From positions 79,785 through 143,784 of the forward strand of contig NZ_QRBE01000002.1 of NCBI RefSeq assembly GCF_003363155.1: a stretch of 64,000 nucleotides of DNA, written 5' to 3'. The first letter of the stretch is position 1. Each line of letters begins with the position of its first letter. The DNA comes from Dyella monticola. GTDB taxonomy: Bacteria > Pseudomonadota > Gammaproteobacteria > Xanthomonadales > Rhodanobacteraceae. The notes beneath the pieces are model-generated. The model was not told the DNA's origin, searched no databases, and saw only the letters and a list, made by a program, of their open reading frames with translations. A program made the position numbers and the translations under genes. Below, piece by piece: positions 50,355-58,138 of the stretch.

Positions 50355-51095
50355 ATGGCAAACCTCACCAACAAGACAGCTCTCGTTACTGGTGCCTCGC
50401 GCGGTATTGGCGCGGCCATCGCCAAACGGCTCGCCGCCGATGGCGCTAGCGTCGCAATCACTTATAGCAAGGGCGCTGCGGCCGCCGCCCAGGTGGTGAA
50501 AGACATCGAAAGCAGCGGTGGCAAAGCCATCGCGATCCAGGCGGATGCGACCGACGCTGGTGCGGTAGACGCCGCCGTTGAACAGGTGCTCACGACCTTC
50601 GGCCGGCTCGATATTCTAGTCAACAACGCGGGCACCGCCATTCCCAAACCGTTCGAAGACGCCACCCTGGACGAGTTGAATACCGTGATCGATATCAACC
50701 TTCGTGGCGTGTTTATAGCGACGCAGGCTGCGCTCAAGCACCTGCCAGACGGTGGTCGTATCATCAATATTGGCTCGTGCGTTGGTGAGCGGAGCATGAC
50801 GCCAGGTCTGGCCGCTTATTCCGCAACCAAGGGCGCAGTGAAAATGTTCACGCAAGGACTGTCGCGGGAGGTCGGTCCTCGCGGCATCACGGTCAACAAT
50901 GTTCAGCCCGGTCCCATTGACACCGATTTGAATCCCGCCGAAGGCGACTGGGCAACACCGCAAATCGCTAACACCGCACTCAAGCGTTACGGCCACGTTG
51001 CAGACATCGCAGCGATGGTGGCCTTCGTCGCCGGCCCCGATGCAGGTTACATCACCGGGGCGAGCCTCACCGTCGATGGCGGCACGAATGCCTGA
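50355..51095 (+). CDS. Short-chain dehydrogenase/reductase (first copy)
   Basis: 246 residues from ATG 50355, preceded by GGAAAGGAC; the frame opens at 50337. Classical SDR: TALVTGASRGIGAAIAKRLA (NAD(P) site), LDILVNNAGTAIP, IINIGSCVGER with catalytic Ser, and YSATKGAVKMFTQGLSREVG with Tyr-x3-Lys. The C-terminus is GYITGASLTVDGGTNA. Most likely NADP-dependent. It is 34 bases after the hydrolase. A second SDR at 51624 belongs to the same set. Confidence 0.9.
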   Translation: MANLTNKTALVTGASRGIGAAIAKRLAADGASVAITYSKGAAAAAQVVKDIESSGGKAIAIQADATDAGAVDAAVEQVLTTFGRLDILVNNAGTAIPKPFEDATLDELNTVIDINLRGVFIATQAALKHLPDGGRIINIGSCVGERSMTPGLAAYSATKGAVKMFTQGLSREVGPRGITVNNVQPGPIDTDLNPAEGDWATPQIANTALKRYGHVADIAAMVAFVAGPDAGYITGASLTVDGGTNA

Positions 51096-51140
51096 AGACG
51101 TGTGGAGATTCCGTGTTCCACCGAAAAAATGTCCCGCTCA

Positions 51141-51164
51141 CGCCGCCTTTCTATAAAGGCGGCG
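51141..51164 (+). terminator. Perfect 10-bp hairpin between SDR and DUF427 genes
   Basis: CGCCGCCTTT-CTAT-AAAGGCGGCG is a perfect GC-rich stem with a four-base loop, 45 bases after the SDR stop. There is no T-run downstream on either strand, so it could be a transcript-stabilising or attenuating hairpin rather than a full intrinsic terminator. Confidence 0.5.
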
Positions 51165-51204
51165 TAAAGCCGACAAGCCATCGTTCTCTATAGGAGACAT
51201 CACC

Positions 51205-51584
51205 GTGGCCAACAACGATCAAACGTCCAGCAGGCCGATCACGATTCCTCACCCGGATCACCTCATCATCATCGAACGCAACACGCGTCGCGTTGTCGTA
51301 AATGTCGCAGGGCATGTGGTTGCCGATACCCATCATGCGCTCACCTTAAAAGAAGTGAGTTACCCGATGGTTCAATACATCCCGCGCCACGACGCGTGGA
51401 CATGACCCTACTGGCGCGGACCGATCACCGCACGTATTGCCCCTATAAAGGTGAATGCTCGTATTTCAGCCTGCCAGTTGGTGGCGAACGTGCCATGAAT
51501 GCCGTATGGACGTACGAGCAGGCCCATGAAGCTGTCGCGCCCATCAAGGACTATGTCGATGCCATCGAGCAAGCCGATGACTGA
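51205..51584 (+). pseudogene. DUF427 domain protein, frameshifted
   Basis: GTG 51205 has TAGGAGA eight bases upstream. The first frame gives HLIIIERNTRRVVVNVAGHV, VADTHHALTLKEVSYP and YIPRHD, then ends at 51405. The overlapping frame from about 51396 gives MTLLARTDHRTYCPYKGECS, YFSLPVGGERAMNAVWTYEQ and VDAIEQADD. Joined they form one ordinary DUF427 protein of about 125 residues. Removing two bases, or adding one, near 51390-51396 (GACGCGTGGAC) restores YIPRHDVDMTLL. It is a recent frameshift or a sequencing error. Function of the family is unknown. Confidence 0.8.
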
Positions 51585-51623
51585 TTTCCCCTACTTGAGC
51601 TGCCATACAAACGGAGCGATGTC

Positions 51624-52370
51624 ATGAGTAATCTCACAGGTAAAACGGCCCTCATCACTGGCGCTTCGCGCGGTATCGGTCGCGCCACTGCGCTCGCCCT
51701 CGCCAAATCAGGCGCCCAAGTGCTGATTCATTACAGCAGCGCGCGAAACGAAGCCGATGCCGTTGTTGAGGACATTCGCAAGGCGGGCGGTCGTGCCGAG
51801 AAGCTCGGCGTCGATCTTGGCACGCCGACTGGCCCGCATGAATTGGCCAAGCAGGTTCGTACCATTATTGGTGACCGATTGGACATTCTCGTGGCCAACG
51901 CCGGGATCTCAAAGGCGGCGAGTATCGAAGAAACAACGATCGAAGACTTTGATCAGCTCTTTGCCGTGAACGTGCGCGCCCCCTATTTCCTGGTTCAACA
52001 ATTGCTGGCGACCATGTGCTCGGGCAGCACCATCATCTTTACGTCTTCTTTGGCCGCGCGCGCCGCGGTGGGTAACCTATCCGCTTATGCAGCGACCAAG
52101 GGCGCCATTGACACTTTGGTCAAGCATCTTGCCGCATCGTTAGGGACTCGCGGCATCCGCGTGAATGCCGTCGCGCCAGGGGTTGTGGAAACGGATATGT
52201 CCAATTTCACCAAAGCCGAGGAAGGCCGCAACCTGACGCTAGGCATGCAAGCACTTAAGCGTATCGCACAGCCCGATGACATCGCAGGTGCTGTGGCATT
52301 TCTCGCCTCCGATGAGGCCCGCTGGATAACTGGCGATACCTTGCGCGTGGACGGCGGCTCGAAGCTTTAG
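51624..52370 (+). CDS. Short-chain dehydrogenase/reductase (second copy)
   Basis: 248 residues. TALITGASRGIGRATALALA, LDILVANAGISKAA, IIFTSSLAARAAVGNLSAYA and AATKGAIDTLVKHLAASLGT give the NAD(P) site and the Ser-Tyr-Lys catalytic set. The C-terminus is ITGDTLRVDGGSKL. It is similar to the first SDR of the operon and follows the DUF427 gene by 39 bases. Likely NADPH-dependent ketone/aldehyde reduction. Confidence 0.9.
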   Translation: MSNLTGKTALITGASRGIGRATALALAKSGAQVLIHYSSARNEADAVVEDIRKAGGRAEKLGVDLGTPTGPHELAKQVRTIIGDRLDILVANAGISKAASIEETTIEDFDQLFAVNVRAPYFLVQQLLATMCSGSTIIFTSSLAARAAVGNLSAYAATKGAIDTLVKHLAASLGTRGIRVNAVAPGVVETDMSNFTKAEEGRNLTLGMQALKRIAQPDDIAGAVAFLASDEARWITGDTLRVDGGSKL

Positions 52371-52640
52371 GCGAGATCAGCCTCTCCGCATGTCGTCAAT
52401 GAAGCGCCGGCTTTGCGGTGCACAGAAACAAGCTGGATAGCAACGCTGTATCACCCGGATTGATTTGCTAGACCTTGCTGCGACTGGCAATTTTTCGAAA
52501 CAACCAGAGGATAGTGTTCGACGCGCCCTGGAAGCCGCTAAAACCGCCAGCCTGAACCTCGTAATAGTAGGCACCGCTTGAACTGAAATGCGCGTACACG
52601 GTCTCAGCGCCGAGGATAGTTGCCAAATTAATAATGATCA

Positions 52641-52874
52641 TTACTTCATCAAGAGGACGTCAGTCGCTGAATCCATTTCCCAAAATCCTCTCCGGACACC
52701 TTCCTCGACAACTTCTTCGATCGAACTAAATTCCGTCGGAAGCGCGTCCAGTTGCTCCAGGAAAAAAATTCTGACATTCATCATGGCGGTCACCCAAGCG
52801 TGACGCGTTGATGAGTAGGTTGCATCTTGCCTCATGGCTCGGAGCATAAGGCGTAAATATTGGTCTGGACTCAT
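52641..52874 (-). CDS. Hypothetical small protein
   Basis: 77 residues from ATG 52874 (MSPDQYLRLMLRAMRQDATY; FFLEQLDALPTEFSSIEEVV). Predicted helical, acidic C-terminal part. No ribosome site is obvious and no family recognised. The surrounding 52371-53149 is otherwise empty. Confidence 0.38.
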   Translation of the reverse strand: MSPDQYLRLMLRAMRQDATYSSTRHAWVTAMMNVRIFFLEQLDALPTEFSSIEEVVEEGVRRGFWEMDSATDVLLMK

Positions 52875-53149
52875 GACTAGTAAAAATTTATTGCGCGTGT
52901 GCTATTTCAAACAAGAATTGATTGCCTGTCTGGCCATGGAGTCGCGCGATAGGGCCCGTTGAACTCGGCAGAGCTCGTCGGTCTAGGCTCATTCATACAG
53001 ATCTCTTGGGAGCCGCGTGGACTGTCTGCGATGCGCAGTTACTCTAGTGGCGTCTAATGAGGCCCGATAGTGTAAGGATTTTATAATGGCGTCCGACGCG
53101 TCTTCCCCATAGGTTGACGCCTTTCCCGATTCAGTCCAACGTGCTTGAC

Positions 53150-54736
53150 ATGGCATTTTGGCAACGGCTGGGTTTTCCAATGTCTCCATTTCCTCCTCGC
53201 GACAGCTTGCGCTCGTTAATGGCAAGAGAATTTTCGGCGTGGCTGGAAGTCTCAGCAACCAGAAGCCCGGGAATTTGGAGTTTCGTTTCTGTGCTCATCG
53301 CGATCCTCGTGCCAACCGCAGTCGGGTTGCTCTGGATTGAGACCCTCAGTGCCCGTAATTTATCGTTACTGTTCCTGATTGGCATCTTGTATGTCGGTGT
53401 CCGGCACGGGATGTGGACTGCGCTCTTCGCTGCGCTGCCGGCCTTCCTTTCCTACAACTTTTTTATCGTTAAGCCGCGTTTCTCTCTCAGTATTGCACCA
53501 GGCGACATCCTCGCATTCACCACGTTTCTGATTGGCGCGTTGCTCGTCGGAGGACTCGCGGGACGCTTGAGCGATCGCGCACGTGAAGCGAAGCTTGGGT
53601 TGCGCAACATCACGTCGCTTTTCGAGGCGAGCCGTGATTTGTCCGGTGCGATTGACCTTGCTGCAGCGGCGGAGCGCCTCTTGTGGCATCTGGAAAATGC
53701 CGGGTGCCGGGCCGCGATATGGATTGCCGATGCGGAACGCCTGCTCCTCTACGCCTACTCAACCAATCTCTCCACCGACTGCATCGATGAGATGGACGTA
53801 AGCTTCCTGGCGTCCGATTGGGTTGACGAAATCGGCGTGGCGTGCAAACGGTTGCGCTTGCGCGCCGGTGACAGCGTGGTCGGCGGAGCAGTGATCTGGC
53901 CATTGCCAGAAGAATCGGTCGTACGCTTAGATCAACACTGGATCCAGACCCTACTGGAACTCGGGGCTGTCGCGATTGACCGCGCCAGGCTCATAACAGA
54001 GATCGCGGACACCCGCATCATTGCGGAGAAGGAGGGTTTGCGTACAGCACTCCTCTCATCGCTGTCGCACGACTTGCGGACCCCAATCGCGACGATTCTT
54101 GCTTCAGCTACCTCTTTACAGGAACACGATGAAAATTTCGATGCAGCCACGCGCCTGGATCTGCTCGGTACGATCCAGGATCAAGCCGAACGCCTGAATC
54201 GTTTTGTGCTCAACCTCCTTGAAATGACGCGCTTGGAATCCGGAGCTTTACGATTAAACTGCGCGCTGATCGACCCCGGCGAGGCGATGGCCTCATCGCT
54301 TAAGCGCCTCGAACGCCAGCTCGGCGGCCATCGATGGGTGCGCGTTTTCGATAACGGGGGGCGGCGCATTTACGTTGATCCTGTACTGATTGAACAAGCG
54401 CTGGTGAATGTGATTGAGAATGCGATCGAACATGCGCCATTCGATTCGACCATCGCGGCAACGATCACGTCTACTGCTAGTCACGTCATGCTCAGCGTCG
54501 AAGATGAAGGACCAGGCATACCTGCTGGCGAGATCGATCGCGTGTTCGACAAATTCTTCAGTGGCCACGGCGATCGGCGCCGGGCATCGGGTGTAGGGCT
54601 CGGTCTGTCGGTAACACGTGGGTTGATCGAATCATTCGGTGGTTCCGTCCAGGCCGTAAGTCCCACCGTGGACGACCATGGCACGCGGATTGATATTTGC
54701 CTACCTGCCCATCCGGCGCTGGAAACCACAGAATGA
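53150..54736 (+). CDS. KdpD-like sensor histidine kinase lacking the N-terminal KdpD/USP half
   Basis: About 528 residues; ATG 53150 is taken, and TTG 53114 and ATG 53180 are alternatives. Three or four membrane helices of the DUF4118 module (FVSVLIAILVPTAVGLLWIE, LLFLIGILYVGVRHGMWTAL) are followed by a GAF-like domain (about 170-290) and a HisKA H-box (LSSLSHDLRTPIATILASAT). The HATPase has VIENAIEHAP, VEDEGPGIP and GVGLGLSVTRGLIESFGG. Canonical KdpD is about 900 residues with N-terminal KdpD and universal-stress domains; these are absent. There are no kdpFABC genes nearby. It is coupled to the response regulator by ATGA. Confidence 0.85.
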   Translation: MAFWQRLGFPMSPFPPRDSLRSLMAREFSAWLEVSATRSPGIWSFVSVLIAILVPTAVGLLWIETLSARNLSLLFLIGILYVGVRHGMWTALFAALPAFLSYNFFIVKPRFSLSIAPGDILAFTTFLIGALLVGGLAGRLSDRAREAKLGLRNITSLFEASRDLSGAIDLAAAAERLLWHLENAGCRAAIWIADAERLLLYAYSTNLSTDCIDEMDVSFLASDWVDEIGVACKRLRLRAGDSVVGGAVIWPLPEESVVRLDQHWIQTLLELGAVAIDRARLITEIADTRIIAEKEGLRTALLSSLSHDLRTPIATILASATSLQEHDENFDAATRLDLLGTIQDQAERLNRFVLNLLEMTRLESGALRLNCALIDPGEAMASSLKRLERQLGGHRWVRVFDNGGRRIYVDPVLIEQALVNVIENAIEHAPFDSTIAATITSTASHVMLSVEDEGPGIPAGEIDRVFDKFFSGHGDRRRASGVGLGLSVTRGLIESFGGSVQAVSPTVDDHGTRIDICLPAHPALETTE

Positions 54737-55422
54737 ACGATGCAGCACCAAGCATTCTGGTGATCGACGATGAGCCATCGATCCAGCGCGTACTTAAGCC
54801 CTCGCTCATGGCCGCGGGTTACCACGTGTCTGCGGCAGACACCGGCACTGATGCGCTAAGCCAGGTCGCGCACACGATTCCGGATGTTATTTTGCTCGAT
54901 CTGGGATTGCCTGACATGGACGGCAAGGACGTGGTTGTTGCGCTGCGAAGCTGGACGATCGCGCCGATTATCGTGATCTCCGCGCGTCATGACGAGGCCG
55001 AGCGTATTGCTGCCCTCGACGTGGGCGCGGATGACTATGTGATCAAGCCATTCCATATGGGCGAACTCCAGGCGCGCATTCGCGCTGCCCTACGCTATCG
55101 CCAGCGCAGACAGGCCGGACAAACGACATTCTCGGCGGGCGGCCTGTATGTCGATTACGTTCAACGTAGCGCCACGGTCTTGGGTCAACCCGTGAAACTC
55201 ACTCGCAAGGAATATGATCTGTTGCGTACGCTTGCGCAGCATGCCGGTCAGGTGGTGACTCATAAGCAGTTGCTCGCTGCGGGTTGGGGCGGCGCGGTAA
55301 CGGATACGCAATTCGTAAGGGTCTATATTGGCCAGTTGCGACAGAAAATCGAGGCGGATCCCAGCACGCCTCGCTTGATTCTTACTGAGTCAGGTGTCGG
55401 TTATCGATTGATAGGAGATTGA
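54733..55422 (+). CDS. KdpE-like OmpR-family response regulator
   Basis: 229 residues from ATG 54733 overlapping the kinase stop. Receiver: ILVIDDEPSIQRVLKPSLMA, ILLDLGLPDMDGKDVV (phospho-Asp), VISARHDEAERIAALDVGAD and YVIKPFHMGEL (Lys). The C-terminal winged helix has LTRKEYDLLRTLAQHAGQVV and VRVYIGQLRQKIEADPS. It is the obvious partner of the adjacent kinase. Targets are unknown because the kdp structural genes are not in the window. Confidence 0.9.
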   Translation: MNDAAPSILVIDDEPSIQRVLKPSLMAAGYHVSAADTGTDALSQVAHTIPDVILLDLGLPDMDGKDVVVALRSWTIAPIIVISARHDEAERIAALDVGADDYVIKPFHMGELQARIRAALRYRQRRQAGQTTFSAGGLYVDYVQRSATVLGQPVKLTRKEYDLLRTLAQHAGQVVTHKQLLAAGWGGAVTDTQFVRVYIGQLRQKIEADPSTPRLILTESGVGYRLIGD

Positions 55423-55457
55423 CGTGGCACAAGCCTTCCAATGATCTATGTCTACGC

Positions 55458-55832
55458 CTAGCCCATTCTCGTGGAATCTCCTTTGGGACTAGTCAGGCCT
55501 TCATCGGACGAGCTGTCCATATCTCCGTTGCGCGGTTTTCCTCTGTGTCGAGCCGATGGCACAGGCACATAGCAAATGACTTCGTACGTGTGATGCTCTC
55601 TGTTCCTATAGGTACAGATTGCGTCGACCTTGGCGATATCACTGAGGATGCCACGCCATACGCCACTACTTAACGGCAATGCTTCCTCGCACGTCAAACG
55701 CAACCCAAAACGCGCATTAGGGTGTAGCCCCAAGCCAGGCATCTCATCGGCGCTTATTTCGAATCGATGCGTACCGCCATGTTTCAAACACGCGTTATAG
55801 AGATGAACATTCATCAAATGTATGACGGTCAT
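55458..55832 (-). CDS. Small unknown protein, second of two paralogues
   Basis: 124 residues from ATG 55832. Its first about 90 residues parallel the protein at 36215-36487 (LKHGGTHRFEISADEMPGLG against LKQGGTHLFEITSDEMPELD; both end ..VPxP). It then adds a polar tail of about 30 residues (RHRGKPRNGDMDSSSDEGLT). It is convergent with the KdpE-like regulator, ending 35 bases from its stop. Function unknown. The conserved TH, DEMP and Cys positions suggest a common fold. Confidence 0.6.
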   Translation of the reverse strand: MTVIHLMNVHLYNACLKHGGTHRFEISADEMPGLGLHPNARFGLRLTCEEALPLSSGVWRGILSDIAKVDAICTYRNREHHTYEVICYVPVPSARHRGKPRNGDMDSSSDEGLTSPKGDSTRMG

Positions 55833-56035
55833 TATCTCACGCTAACACAGCGAGTGTGATCGTAGGGAATAAGGGCACTTGGAAACGATAGCGAGAATTT
55901 TTGGCTCGACTCCGTTCGCAACAAATGTCCTGTCCGATGAGCGATAAGTCATCGAACCGCCGCATAGTTAGATATCGCCGGAACGGGCGTGACCTTGCTT
56001 CCATGAGATGTTGCGACGAAAATGCCGCCAAGAAA

Positions 56036-57478
56036 TCACACGTTCGCAGCGCATGCCAGGCCATTTACGACGCCAAATGAAGCGTTTCCTTTGACTATTC
56101 GCGACGCTGGGAAGTGGCGTCGGACCATTTCGCCAATAAATGGCGACCTTGACATACCGCCAGTAAGAAACACCACGTCAGGAGCCTTGCCCATGCTTTG
56201 ATTTATCTCTTCCATTTTTCGCTCCATATTGATGCGGATCCTGTCGGAGCATGCAAGAAGAACTTCCCGGGTAGATGTCGCGACCAGATTCTCTTCAATG
56301 TAGTCAATTCTGGCCTCCGCTGTGTCGTGTTCGGATAGATGAATTTTCGAATGTTCGACAGTGAGACCAAGCTGACTGGTCTTTCCGGGAACCTGTAATG
56401 CTCGCAGCCGAGGGCCGTACGGTGGATCTAGCTGCTTGTAATTGTGCTTCAGGAAATCGACCTGACGAACAACGTCTGTGACTGCCGCGGCGTCGAAGTA
56501 GTGCTTATTGGGAACATTGGTTTGATTTTTACCGAAGAGAGGCATGAACGCTGCAAGGCTAAATTCGCGGTCGACGTCGGATCCCCCGACAGGGATCCCC
56601 CAGGAGCCAAGCACGCGTGGCCTTTTATTCGCGCCTAATTCGACGAACGCGAAATCCGTTGTGCCGCCGCCAATATCAAAAATCAGCACGCTCATGCGGT
56701 CACGACATTCACGGTGATAGGCCATAGCGGCAGCGATAGGCTCTTCCAGGAAATGAACTTCATCGAAACCGACACTCACTGCCGCTCTACGGATGATGTC
56801 CAAGGCCTGAGCTGTGCCCCTCTCCCCCATCGAGCTCCTAAAAACGACTGGACGTCCGACGACCGCCCTGGTCACGGGGCCCTTCAGCTGGGTTATCGCG
56901 TTTCTTCGTATGTGGTCGAATACATTTGCGACAATATCCGTGACTGTGGTGCGAACGTGATTGGCCATTTGAAAGCCAAGCATGGACTTTGGTGACTGCA
57001 CGAGCCTCCCGGTTCCCTCTGACAAAAAGGCGTCGATTGCCTCATCGCCGAATAAGGCATCCTTCGACTTGCCTGTCTCGCCTTGCGCTCGACGAACTTG
57101 TTCATCGATCCATTGTTGTCGGACAACCCGCTCCGCTTCGCGAATTAACTCCTCTTCCGAGCGTTCGGCTGGCATGGAAATCATGCTGAGCTGCTCGTCT
57201 CGACGTTTTGCGTTCTTTTCGGCCATCGCCTGTTGTCGAAGCGCTTGGGCTCTCTTCAGGTTTCTCGCATGCTCCGCCTTTGACTGGCGAAGATGGTCTT
57301 GCACCATTTTCTTGAGCTGAGGCGTGAGCTCGTAATCCGTAAGTGACGGAATCTTTTCGGGAAAGTATGCGGCTGTACGAAATTGACTGCCGCGGTTGAA
57401 ATTAATAACTTCCAACTTTCCATCATTGAATACCGCTGCCGACGAGTAGCTGGTTCCAAAATCGATCCCTAGTTTCAT
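56036..57478 (-). CDS. YegD-like Hsp70/actin-fold ATPase
   Basis: 480 residues. Phosphate-1 motif LGIDFGTSYSSAAVFNDGKL, connect/phosphate-2 VLIFDIGGGTTDFAFVELG, and adenosine motif VVFLTGGMSRSPFIGEMVRR. VQSPKSMLGFQ and VTRAVVGRPVVF match E. coli YegD. A charged coiled-coil insertion lies at about residues 60-140. There is no canonical DnaK substrate-binding domain or lid, so it is an NBD-type Hsp70 homologue. It is the last gene of the - strand island, 51 bases after the kinase-like gene, and probably acts as an ATP-driven remodeller of another island protein. Confidence 0.85.
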   Translation of the reverse strand: MKLGIDFGTSYSSAAVFNDGKLEVINFNRGSQFRTAAYFPEKIPSLTDYELTPQLKKMVQDHLRQSKAEHARNLKRAQALRQQAMAEKNAKRRDEQLSMISMPAERSEEELIREAERVVRQQWIDEQVRRAQGETGKSKDALFGDEAIDAFLSEGTGRLVQSPKSMLGFQMANHVRTTVTDIVANVFDHIRRNAITQLKGPVTRAVVGRPVVFRSSMGERGTAQALDIIRRAAVSVGFDEVHFLEEPIAAAMAYHRECRDRMSVLIFDIGGGTTDFAFVELGANKRPRVLGSWGIPVGGSDVDREFSLAAFMPLFGKNQTNVPNKHYFDAAAVTDVVRQVDFLKHNYKQLDPPYGPRLRALQVPGKTSQLGLTVEHSKIHLSEHDTAEARIDYIEENLVATSTREVLLACSDRIRINMERKMEEINQSMGKAPDVVFLTGGMSRSPFIGEMVRRHFPASRIVKGNASFGVVNGLACAANV

Positions 57479-57529
57479 ATCCCTCGACTTCGATTCGGTG
57501 AGTACGTCTTCATAAAGAGATGGGGTGCT

Positions 57530-58138
57530 CTACGAATGAGCGGCAATCGCGGCAACTACCTGATCACTGAGCTCATTGGAACCGGCTACCTCACTTCGAA
57601 GCAAGCGCCAGCCATATTTTTTTGCCAGGCGTTCAAAACGAAAAGTCGAGCCGCGGTGCTCTTCGAGGCTAAAAATTACTTTACTGTCGAGACTGCGCTC
57701 TCGTGAGTGCGCTCGTTCCCAAGAAATTTCCGGCGTGCAGGTGACGGCGAACGCCAAATCTGGAACGCATACACCATCGCGTAAATTGGCGTCGATTGCC
57801 GCCACAACGTCAATGTGGCGACGGAATACCGCCTCGGATGGGTACCAACGGTCAAGCAACACGATATCTGCTTGTGAGGAGTCCAGGTGCCGCCCTCCAA
57901 TCAGCAACCGCCCGCGCCGATGTAAGTCGGCGACATATGTTTCGCTTCGCTCTCCAGGTGAATTCTTCAGCGCCTTATAGGCTTCGCCTAACGGCGGACC
58001 TAACATCTCATCCATCAGGTTCTTTTCAACGAGCGCCTCGACCGTGTATCCCCCAGCGAGCAACCGTTGGTGAACAAGAGCGACCAATGTCGTCTTTCCA
58101 ACGCCCTTAGGGCCATCAAATGTGATCAGAAGTGACAT
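57530..58138 (-). CDS. Thymidylate-kinase-like P-loop protein
   Basis: 202 residues from ATG 58138; ATG 58153 is also in frame. Walker A is LLITFDGPKGVGKTTLVALV. The DR motif of nucleoside monophosphate kinases is in ADIVLLDRWYPSEAVFRRH, and SWERAHSRERSLDSKVIF may be the lid. The substrate specificity is uncertain because the dTMP-binding residues are not clearly conserved. The start lies inside the 3' end of the RNR-like gene (23-base overlap), so the two are translationally coupled and both point to deoxynucleotide chemistry. Confidence 0.8.
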   Translation of the reverse strand: MSLLITFDGPKGVGKTTLVALVHQRLLAGGYTVEALVEKNLMDEMLGPPLGEAYKALKNSPGERSETYVADLHRRGRLLIGGRHLDSSQADIVLLDRWYPSEAVFRRHIDVVAAIDANLRDGVCVPDLAFAVTCTPEISWERAHSRERSLDSKVIFSLEEHRGSTFRFERLAKKYGWRLLRSEVAGSNELSDQVVAAIAAHS

